Under the pieces are notes generated by a model. It saw only the letters and a program-made list of their open reading frames with translations. It made no database searches and had not been told where the DNA came from. Position numbers and translations under genes: made by a program. This document shows, one piece after another, positions 1 to 5,179 of a stretch of 5,188 nucleotides of DNA; position 1 is the stretch's first letter; every line of letters begins with the position of its first letter. This DNA is from Prevotellaceae bacterium UBA5903. Lineage in GTDB: Bacteria > Bacteroidota > Bacteroidia > Bacteroidales > Bacteroidaceae. The DNA is taken from positions 1-5,188 of the forward strand of contig DJEH01000106.1 of the NCBI GenBank assembly GCA_002431845.1, written 5' to 3'.

Positions 1-1
1 T

Positions 2-199
2 GGTAGTGTACAAAAGGTGATAATAGATCGTCAAGAAGGCGAATACTTTATAGGGCGTACTGAAGCAGATTCTCCCGAAGTTGATTGCGAAGTATTGATA
101 AAGCGCAGTGCAGACGAACCTCTTGTAGTTGGAAACTTTTACCAAGTAGAAATTACAGACTCAGAAGAGTTTGACCTTTATGGAAAAGTCTTGAACTAA
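2..199 (+). CDS. rimO: RimO, ribosomal protein S12 methylthiotransferase, C-terminal fragment (partial, 5' end outside window)
   Basis: The frame is open from the window edge and 65 codons remain before the TAA, so this is the tail of a longer gene. The tail contains KVIIDRQEGEYFIGRTE followed by DSPEVDCEVLI and ends in DLYGKVLN, which is the pattern of the C-terminal TRAM domain of RimO. RimO is a radical-SAM enzyme with two iron-sulfur clusters that adds a methylthio group to an aspartate of ribosomal protein S12; TRAM is its small beta-barrel that recognises substrate. The radical-SAM CxxxCxxC motif would lie upstream and cannot be seen. The related MiaB also ends in TRAM, but the 'GRTEADSPEVD' wording fits RimO better. 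A GTG at position 17 is internal to the domain and is not a credible start. The next gene begins 24 nt downstream on the same strand. Confidence 0.9.
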   Translation, partial: GSVQKVIIDRQEGEYFIGRTEADSPEVDCEVLIKRSADEPLVVGNFYQVEITDSEEFDLYGKVLN

Positions 200-223
200 A
201 GTATAAAGTTTGTTATTTAAGGT

Positions 224-496
224 ATGAATAATAAAGATTTTATCAATGCGCTCTCCGTGCGATTGGGAATGACTGCAAAGAATGTTCAAGGCATAGTCAA
301 TGGCTTCGTAAAAGACTTTGGCGATAAACTTGACGACAATACATCGTTTGCCATTCAGGGATTTGGTGTGTTTGAAGTTAAAAAGAAAATGGAACGAGTA
401 GTGGTAAATCCTGCTACCAAAAAGCGCAAACTTATTCCTCCCAAATTGGCATTGTCTTTTAAGCCAAGTGCTATATTAAAGGACAAGGTAAAATAA
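224..496 (+). CDS. HU/IHF-family DNA-binding protein (90 aa)
   Basis: This is a full-length HU-fold protein of the usual 90 residues. An N-terminal helical dimerisation part (about 1-42) is followed by the hallmark GFG turn (46-48, within AIQGFGVFEVKKK), then the beta-arm with the Asn-Pro pair at its tip (N62-P63, in VVVNPATKKRK), and finally the F-K-P-S motif (79-82) leading into the last helix. The proline at the arm tip is the residue that intercalates and bends DNA in HU/IHF, so this copy looks competent to bend DNA. HU proteins work as dimers in the cytoplasm and compact the nucleoid. Which HU or IHF subtype it is cannot be decided from the sequence. The ATG at 224 gives the standard family length; an AAGG lies only 2 nt before it, too close to be a useful ribosome site. 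It sits 44 nt upstream of a membrane protein that also carries an HU domain, suggesting co-expression and perhaps heterodimers (inference). Confidence 0.93.
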   Translation: MNNKDFINALSVRLGMTAKNVQGIVNGFVKDFGDKLDDNTSFAIQGFGVFEVKKKMERVVVNPATKKRKLIPPKLALSFKPSAILKDKVK

Positions 497-540
497 GAAT
501 GATAAACTAAAAAGCAACGGCAAAATCAATATAACCACTC

Positions 541-1875
541 ATGAAAAGAAAGTTAGGCATACAAGATTTCGCAGAAATAATAGAACAACGTGAAGGCATC
601 AGTCGTACTGAGGCTGAAAACTTTGTACGTGCTTTTTTTGATGTAGTGGAACAAGGGCTTGAGGAAGATAAGTTCGTAAAAATTAAAGGGCTCGGAACAT
701 TTAAACTTATTGCAGTAAGTGAACGCGAAAGCGTTAATATTAATACTGGCGAACGTTTCCAAATAAGTGGTCATACCAAAATATCTTTCACTCCTGATGC
801 CGCAATGAAGGAGTTGATAAATCGCCCTTTTGCTCATTTTGAAGCTGTAGATCTTAATGACAGTACAGATACAAGAGAGTTTGAGGAGATTGATGAAGAA
901 ATGGAAGCAGATTCATTAGATACCGAGGATAATGACGAAAATAACGAAGTAGACGGAGAGAAAGAGAGCGCATCGGAAAATGAAGATGCAGGTGAAGCTA
1001 TAGATGCAGAAGTTGAAGCCCCCCCTCTTTCGTCTATAGATGTACAAACAAATAGTGAGCAAGAAAAGGCGGGTAAAGCCGATAATCTGCAAAGCACTAT
1101 TGATAATGAATTAGATGGAAATAAACAGCAATCTTCAACCATTTCAAGTGCTGCAGAAAATGCTACTGAGGAAGCTAAAACTACCAACGTTGTTAGTCAG
1201 GTTGAGAAACAAGAGCAAAAAGATTTTGATGCAAAAGATAATGCTGTTTCGCAAGTGGAGTCAGCTACTCAGCAAGTCCCTCTATCTGCAAATTCGTCAG
1301 AAACAACTTCATCAAAACATAATAGTAGCACATCTGATAGCAGTTCTACTCAAGGATATGTATATGGCGAAGTGCCCTCTCCACGAAAACGCAATTGGTG
1401 GAAAATCATTGCGATATTGTTCGGTATTGCTATTTTGATGACTTTAAGCTATTTTGTTGGTTACTATCGTATGTTATGTCCTAATTGTGGTGATATAGAT
1501 ATGATAGAAACAAGCGACAAAGCAAGTATACAGCCAGTTACGCCTATAATAAAAGATAGCTTAGTTCAGCAAGATACTACACAATGTGACACTGCGAACA
1601 CAGTTAAGCTAACCGAAAAATCTATGCAAGAAACGCAAGATGCAGAGAAGAACTTAGAGACAGATACTAAAGAAAATAAATCTGACGTGCAAGTGAGTGA
1701 GCAGCGTAACGCTGTGCCTCAAACCCATGTAGTAGCGGTGGGAGATAATGTATATCGTATTGCTCGCAGGTATTATGGATCAGATAAATATGCAGAGCGC
1801 ATCATAAAGTATAATAATATCAAAGATGCTAACACAATTGTTGTAGGAATGGAGCTAAAGCTTCCACGTCCTTGA
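541..1875 (+). CDS. HU domain - acidic linker - transmembrane segment - LysM domain protein (444 aa)
   Basis: Four parts are visible. Residues 1-95 form an HU-like domain: helical start, GLGTF turn at 50-54, arm VNINTGERF at 65-73, and ISFTPD at 81-86. Residues 102-165 are very rich in Asp and Glu, and 166-280 are rich in Ser, Thr, Gln and Asn, probably disordered. A single hydrophobic segment spans about 287-308, preceded by basic PRKRNWWK, so the HU part should be cytoplasmic and the C-terminus periplasmic. Residues 395-442 are a LysM peptidoglycan-binding domain (VVAVGDNVYRIARRYYG, then NNIKDANTIVVGMELKLP). The HU arm has Asn-Ile where HU normally has Asn-Pro, so DNA binding may occur without the usual kink. 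A CPNC motif (313-316) lies just outside the membrane. The domain order is known in Bacteroidota, but I know no settled function. A role as a nucleoid-to-wall tether is inference. It follows the HU gene by 44 nt. Confidence 0.9.
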   Translation: MKRKLGIQDFAEIIEQREGISRTEAENFVRAFFDVVEQGLEEDKFVKIKGLGTFKLIAVSERESVNINTGERFQISGHTKISFTPDAAMKELINRPFAHFEAVDLNDSTDTREFEEIDEEMEADSLDTEDNDENNEVDGEKESASENEDAGEAIDAEVEAPPLSSIDVQTNSEQEKAGKADNLQSTIDNELDGNKQQSSTISSAAENATEEAKTTNVVSQVEKQEQKDFDAKDNAVSQVESATQQVPLSANSSETTSSKHNSSTSDSSSTQGYVYGEVPSPRKRNWWKIIAILFGIAILMTLSYFVGYYRMLCPNCGDIDMIETSDKASIQPVTPIIKDSLVQQDTTQCDTANTVKLTEKSMQETQDAEKNLETDTKENKSDVQVSEQRNAVPQTHVVAVGDNVYRIARRYYGSDKYAERIIKYNNIKDANTIVVGMELKLPRP

Positions 1876-1954
1876 CAAATTTACATGTTTTAATACGTAA
1901 GTACCCTTAAATAAAAGCGGTCTTCTCGTTTGCAAAATTCATATTCTCAAAAGA

Positions 1955-1995
1955 TAAGTCGTTGTATTTCGTTGTTTCAGAAGTACAACGACTTA
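1955..1995 (+). terminator. 16-bp stem-loop, probable terminator or 3' stabiliser of the upstream operon
   Basis: Arms 1955-1970 (TAAGTCGTTGTATTTC) and 1980-1995 (GAAGTACAACGACTTA) are complementary over 16 bp with a single U-G wobble, around a 9-nt loop (GTTGTTTCA). The position, 80 nt after the LysM gene stop, suits termination or 3' end protection. No U-tract follows on the + strand (AAAATATTT comes next), so it is not a classical intrinsic terminator. On the opposite strand the stem would be followed by TCTTTTG, but no minus-strand gene reads into it. Confidence 0.5.
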
Positions 1996-2063
1996 AAATA
2001 TTTACATACACTTTACAGAATTTATAAAATGTATAAGATTTATTTGTAAAAATGTGTGTTAGT

Positions 2064-2079
2064 TTTTTATATATAAAAA
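2064..2079. repeat. AT-only 16-bp palindrome in the promoter spacer
   Basis: TTTTTATATATAAAAA is perfectly self-complementary. It lies between the arms of the GTTAGT/ACTAAC dyad and covers the -33 region and much of the spacer of the promoter. It may ease melting or bend DNA, but in such an AT-rich spacer a chance origin is quite possible. Confidence 0.5.
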
Positions 2080-2095
2080 TAAAACACTAACTTTG
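2064..2095 (+). promoter_or_regulatory. Bacteroidota-type promoter (-7 box TAACTTTG) for the HU-CCDC81/SPOR gene
   Basis: TAACTTTG at 2088-2095 matches the Bacteroidota primary-sigma -7 consensus TAnnTTTG exactly. The expected -33 region, about 19-21 nt upstream, falls in a T-run (2063-2068); this is only a weak TTTG match. The ATG of the gene is 4 nt after the box, so transcription would begin at or very near the start codon, giving a leaderless mRNA. A dyad GTTAGT (2058-2063) / ACTAAC (2086-2091) overlaps the box and could be an operator. Confidence 0.6.
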
Positions 2096-2099
2096 CAGT

Positions 2100-3218
2100 A
2101 TGATTGAACTCTCTAGACATATTGAATGCTTAATGTTGAAACATGATTGTGTAATTGTTCCAGGTCTTGGAGGATTTGTTACGCAGTATGTTCCAGCACG
2201 CTATGTTAGCGACGAACAGTTGTTCTTGCCGCCTTATCGTAGTGTAGGCTTTAATTCGCAGCTCACGCTCAACGATGGGTTGCTTGTTCAGTCGTATATG
2301 CAAGCTTATGGCACTGATTACTCCGAAACCTTAAAGCTCATTGATGATGCTGTAATGCAGTTAAAAAATGAGTTGCAAGAAAAAGGAGAGTACGAACTTA
2401 GTGGTATCGGCAAACTCATTATGGGGATAGAGGGTACATATAATTTCATCCCTTGTGAAGCCGGTGTCCTTTCGCCAGAGTTGTATGGTTTGGATGCTGT
2501 AAACGTTGCTGCAGTAAAGCATACGGTGCAAGCTGAAGAACAAGAAAAAGCAATAGAAAAAGAAAAGAAACGCAAAATACGTTTGCATCGTAGTGAGAAG
2601 AGCTACACCATAACTCTTAACAGAGAACTTGTAAATTACGTAGCAGCAGCGGTGATAGCAGTATTCTTTTACTTTATTTGGGCTGTGCCAGTAGGCGATA
2701 CAAGCGATAAGGGTGCGCAAACAGCTTCGGTATTGTATCAGCAGCTTTTTAATTCATCAACGCAGCAAGCAGCACAGAAACAACAAGTGCAGTTAATATC
2801 TTCTGTTAATAATGATACACCAATCAATTTGATGGAAGATGCTGATAAAAGCAACACCATAGGTAAGGATGCAGCAGAAGGTTCTATAGTTAGTAACATG
2901 CCGCATATAGAAAATAACGCTCTAGTAGCTATGGGAAAGTCAGCAAAATCCATCAGCAAAGATAGCAATGATGCAAAGAGCCTTTCAAAAGGAAGTTACA
3001 CCATTGTTTTAGCAAGTGCCATTACACTTGACAATGCTAAGGCTATGTCGAATAAACTTAAAGCTCAAGGCATTCAAGGGGTGCAACCTTACAAACATGG
3101 CAGTATGGTGAGAGTTGTATGCGGTCAATACAAGAGCAAGCAGCAAGCTCAACAAGCACTTTCAAAGTTCCAAGAGAATAAGTTTTTTTCTGAAGCTTGG
3201 ATAATGGAAGAAAAGTAG
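2100..3218 (+). CDS. HU-CCDC81-type N-terminus - transmembrane segment - SPOR domain protein (372 aa)
   Basis: Residues 1-57 (MIELSRHIECLMLKHDCVIV, then PGLGGF at 21-26) match the first bacterial HU-CCDC81 domain, and about 60-135 (LNDGLLVQSYM, GEYELSGIGKLIMG, PELYG) the second; both belong to the HU/IHF-like fold. A very charged stretch (146-167, EKEKKRKIRLHR) precedes one hydrophobic segment at about 178-199, implying an inside N-terminus and a periplasmic C-terminus. A low-complexity Ser/Asn/Gln/Lys linker leads to a SPOR domain at about 299-370 (SYTIVLASAI, NAKAMSNKLKAQGI, VVCGQYKSKQQAQQAL). SPOR domains bind denuded glycan strands, usually at division septa. The first ATG is preferred because the MIELSRHIE opening belongs to the domain; the next Met is residue 12. 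The start lies 4 nt after a promoter box. DNA binding by the N-terminus is not proven for this family; the tether or division role is inference. Confidence 0.9.
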   Translation: MIELSRHIECLMLKHDCVIVPGLGGFVTQYVPARYVSDEQLFLPPYRSVGFNSQLTLNDGLLVQSYMQAYGTDYSETLKLIDDAVMQLKNELQEKGEYELSGIGKLIMGIEGTYNFIPCEAGVLSPELYGLDAVNVAAVKHTVQAEEQEKAIEKEKKRKIRLHRSEKSYTITLNRELVNYVAAAVIAVFFYFIWAVPVGDTSDKGAQTASVLYQQLFNSSTQQAAQKQQVQLISSVNNDTPINLMEDADKSNTIGKDAAEGSIVSNMPHIENNALVAMGKSAKSISKDSNDAKSLSKGSYTIVLASAITLDNAKAMSNKLKAQGIQGVQPYKHGSMVRVVCGQYKSKQQAQQALSKFQENKFFSEAWIMEEK

Positions 3219-3249
3219 ATAAAATCTATAAGAAACAAACAACAATAAT

Positions 3250-3302
3250 AAAAAAGGAATCAAGAATGAATGTTTACATAACACATCTTGGTTCCTTTTT
3301 TT
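3250..3302 (+). terminator. Intrinsic terminator after the HU-CCDC81/SPOR gene
   Basis: The arms 3250-3265 and 3286-3301 pair over 16 bp, reading AAAAAGGAATCAAGA against TCTTGGTTCCTTTTT, with one U-G wobble and a 20-nt loop. The right arm runs into a 7-T tract (3296-3302). The left arm starts with an A-tract, so the stem could also terminate transcription from the other strand. It begins 32 nt after the stop codon and cleanly separates this gene from the zinc ribbon-FHA gene. Confidence 0.88.
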
Positions 3303-3343
3303 AATTCACTCATTTCACGCAAAGAAGCAATATAACAATAAGT

Positions 3344-3868
3344 ATGAAACGAATACGTTGTCCCAAATGCGACGAAGCTATACTCTTTGACGAAACAAAA
3401 TACGAGGCAGGTCGCATACTTGTATTTGAGTGTCCAGAATGCCACAAACAGTTTAAGATACGCATACCACAGCCCAAATTACAAACTGAGTCAAACAATG
3501 ATGATGTGGCGCAAGATGCTGTTTATGGTCGATTGGTAGTACTTGAGAATGCATTTCATTTTAAGCAAGAAATATCGCTATATGAGGGAGATAATATAGT
3601 CGGTAGGTTAGTAAAAGGCTCAAACGCCAATGCAGCTATCAAAACCGTAGATCCTAGTATGGACACAACTCACTGCATAATTAATGTGCGCATTAAGCCC
3701 ACGGGCGAGCCTGTATTTACAGTAAGGGATGCCCCGTCAAACACGGGTACTTTTTTACACAACGAACTATTGTCGCCTCGTGAGCGTCGGGTAATTAATG
3801 AGGGCGACATCATAACCATAGGGGCCACTACCATGATATTGCGCATTGGTAATGAAAAGGAAGAGTAA
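3344..3868 (+). CDS. Zinc ribbon - FHA domain protein (174 aa)
   Basis: Residues 1-42 form a small zinc ribbon with two CxxC pairs (C6/C9 in RCPKCDE and C30/C33 in ECPECHK), similar to MJ0042-type zinc ribbons. Residues about 62-170 form an FHA domain: YEGDNIVGR (80-88) with the conserved Gly-Arg, DTTHCII (107-113) in the place of the usual SRxH, SNTGTFLHN (132-140) in the place of SxNGTxxN, and EGDIITIG (153-160). FHA domains bind phosphothreonine peptides. Here the Ser of SRxH appears to be Asp107 and the Asn before Gly-Thr appears to be Thr134, so phosphopeptide recognition may be altered. No signal peptide or membrane segment is seen, so it is probably cytoplasmic. Partners are unknown and no kinase is in the window. 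No clear promoter box is seen in the 41 nt between the preceding terminator and the ATG. The domain calls are firm; the function is not known. Confidence 0.88.
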   Translation: MKRIRCPKCDEAILFDETKYEAGRILVFECPECHKQFKIRIPQPKLQTESNNDDVAQDAVYGRLVVLENAFHFKQEISLYEGDNIVGRLVKGSNANAAIKTVDPSMDTTHCIINVRIKPTGEPVFTVRDAPSNTGTFLHNELLSPRERRVINEGDIITIGATTMILRIGNEKEE

Positions 3869-3908
3869 TGCTTAGCACTCAACCATTTTTTGTCAAAACA
3901 AATATACA

Positions 3909-4319
3909 ATGATGAAGATATTTATAAGTTCTCTTTTATCTGCATTGTTTGCACTAACAGTGCATGCACAGCGTCCATTCGAAGGCCATTTCTTTAGTAA
4001 AGAGTTAGGAGTGAACATGTACTTAAATCTTTACGAAGAAAATATAACGGTTCCAGGATTTTCTTTTTTGGGCACGATGCATGGGTATATGCGTGATGGC
4101 ATCTATGGCACATGGATGATAACAAAATGCAGTATAAAAGGCAATAAAGCTAAAATAAGATTTAGCAACGATATTGGTTCCGATTCGCAAGACGTAGAGT
4201 TTACACAACTATCTGATAGCACATATCGTTATCACGCAACGGGTGGTAATGCCGTTAAACGTGCCGTTGGTCACAAGTTGGTAAAGATTACAGATGAGAT
4301 GACATTTGTTCGAAAATGA
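3909..4319 (+). CDS. Small exported protein of unknown function (136 aa)
   Basis: I do not recognise this family. Residues 1-20 look like a signal peptide: Lys3, a hydrophobic core (IFISSLLSALFALTV) and a likely signal peptidase I site HA|QR after residue 20. There is no lipobox cysteine, so a lipoprotein is unlikely. The mature part of about 116 residues has alternating hydrophobic and polar residues, several glycines and aromatics (FEGHFFS, GVNMYLNLYEENI, GIYGTWMITKCSI, STYRYHATGG), suggesting a small beta-sheet fold that is periplasmic or secreted. Only one Cys (C74) remains in the mature protein, so there is no internal disulfide. There are two adjacent ATG codons (3909 and 3912) and either could be the start. 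It follows the FHA gene by 40 nt and precedes the comF-like gene, so it may be in the same transcription unit. Signal peptide and expression context make a real gene likely. Confidence 0.75.
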   Translation: MMKIFISSLLSALFALTVHAQRPFEGHFFSKELGVNMYLNLYEENITVPGFSFLGTMHGYMRDGIYGTWMITKCSIKGNKAKIRFSNDIGSDSQDVEFTQLSDSTYRYHATGGNAVKRAVGHKLVKITDEMTFVRK

Positions 4320-4411
4320 GATATAAGTAGGTGATGAGTGTATTATATACATCTTATTGCCTATTTATGTTTTTAGCAACAGTCTTAAAATCAGACAAAA
4401 GCAATTATTAT

Positions 4412-5158
4412 ATGGTGTCATGCCTGCATCGTTTGTTTAATAGCATTGTAGATATATTGTTTCCGCGCCGCTGTTGTGTGTGCGGCAGACGGCTTTTGCT
4501 CAATGAAGAAGATCTTTGCATAAAATGCTTGACACAGTTGCCACTAACTCATATAGATGGACGTAAGAACAATGTAGTAGAGCGTCTTTTGTGGGATGAT
4601 GCCGTTTATACAGAGCGAGCAAGTAGTTTGCTTTATTACCGTCCTAAGTCTAACTATTGTTGCATTTATTTTAAGTTTAAGTATCAACACCAGCCCCAGG
4701 TGGCAGTAGCATTTGGCAAGATGATGGCGCACGAACTTGTTGATACTGGTTTCTTTAAGGGCATAGATGTTATGCTGCCCATCCCTTTGTCAAATAATAG
4801 AATAAAGCAACGAGGATATAATCAGAGTGAGCGGTTAGCCTATGGCATGAGCTTGATTACGCACATACCGATAGACACATCATCCGTTGTCCGAGTTGTA
4901 GACAATCCAACTCAAACCCGCTTGTATGGAAAGGAACGCTTTGAAAATGTAAGGGATGTGTTTCAGCTTGTTTCTCCTCAAAATCTTCGTGGCAAACATG
5001 TGTTGATCATAGATGATATGATTACAACAGGTAGCACCATACGTGCTTGTGCTCGTGTGGTGCTGCAAGCTGGCAACGTTAAAATAAGTGTGTTGAGCCT
5101 TGGCCTTTCAGCCAAAAACAGAGATAGCGTTAATGTACCACAGTGGCGGCGTCAATAA
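4412..5158 (+). CDS. ComF family phosphoribosyltransferase-like protein (248 aa)
   Basis: With the start at 4412 the protein opens MVSCLHRLFNSIVDILFPRR, the normal beginning of ComF proteins. A four-Cys zinc finger follows (C21/C24 and C36/C39). Further on are the ComF motif PIPLSNNRIKQRGYNQSE (123-140) and the PRPP-binding loop VLIIDDMITTGST (197-209). The fold is that of type I phosphoribosyltransferases. ComF of naturally competent bacteria acts in the cytoplasm during DNA uptake, but many ComF-like proteins occur where competence has not been shown, and the reaction is not settled. In-frame GTG 4331 and ATG 4334 would add 27 or 26 residues that are hydrophobic and unlike the family; AGTAGG just before 4334 resembles a ribosome site, so the longer form is not excluded. 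No other competence gene is present in the window. A palindromic hairpin follows immediately. Confidence 0.9.
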   Translation: MVSCLHRLFNSIVDILFPRRCCVCGRRLLLNEEDLCIKCLTQLPLTHIDGRKNNVVERLLWDDAVYTERASSLLYYRPKSNYCCIYFKFKYQHQPQVAVAFGKMMAHELVDTGFFKGIDVMLPIPLSNNRIKQRGYNQSERLAYGMSLITHIPIDTSSVVRVVDNPTQTRLYGKERFENVRDVFQLVSPQNLRGKHVLIIDDMITTGSTIRACARVVLQAGNVKISVLSLGLSAKNRDSVNVPQWRRQ

Positions 5159-5159
5159 T

Positions 5160-5179
5160 ACACCTACTTAAGTAGGTGT
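5160..5179. terminator. Palindromic hairpin after the comF-like gene, probable terminator
   Basis: ACACCTACTTAAGTAGGTGT is a perfect 20-nt palindrome starting 1 nt after the TAA. It can fold as an 8-bp stem with a TTAA loop. Only TTC, then AAAATTA, follows within the window, so the U-tract is poor. The position directly behind the stop codon supports a terminator or 3' end structure. A symmetric protein-binding site is the alternative. Confidence 0.55.

Larger units (their letters stand above)
1876..2099 (+). other. Intergenic spacer with hairpin and promoter (224 bp)
   Basis: This is the longest non-coding stretch of the window. I see no small gene in it with a recognisable product. It is AT-rich and contains a strong hairpin at 1955-1995, an AT palindrome at 2064-2079 and a Bacteroidota-type -7 box at 2088-2095. 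It therefore most likely separates the rimO-HU-HU/LysM transcription unit from the HU-CCDC81/SPOR gene. Confidence 0.6.

Noticed and set aside
202..212. TATAAAGTTTG before the HU gene as a possible -7 box
   Set aside because: The spacing between TA and TTTG does not fit TAnnTTTG, and no TTTG lies 19-21 nt upstream; co-transcription from rimO is simpler.
834..1187. Open frame of 117 codons on the minus strand, Ser-rich
   Set aside because: It is the complement of the acidic linker of the HU-LysM gene (Glu and Asp codons read backwards give Ser, Phe and Ile). It has no domain and no promoter.
1115..1438. Open frame of 107 codons on the + strand inside the HU-LysM gene
   Set aside because: Out of frame with a well-supported gene, composition resembles a frameshifted low-complexity linker, and the main frame continues intact to its LysM domain, so there is no frameshift.
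2001..2050. TTTACA at 2001 and 2012 and its inverse at 2045 as repeated binding sites
   Set aside because: Short AT-rich hexamers also occur at 1880 and 3273; expected by chance in such spacers.
2318..2968. Three minus-strand open frames opposite the HU-CCDC81/SPOR gene
   Set aside because: All lie opposite firmly identified domains or linker, show no family features, and look like shadows of the coding strand.
3869..3908. T-run at the end of the FHA gene as a terminator
   Set aside because: No stem of useful length precedes the six T residues, so there is no intrinsic terminator to support.
4412..5158. ComF-like protein as evidence of a competence island
   Set aside because: No other uptake gene is visible in the window, and ComF-like proteins are widespread in bacteria without known competence.
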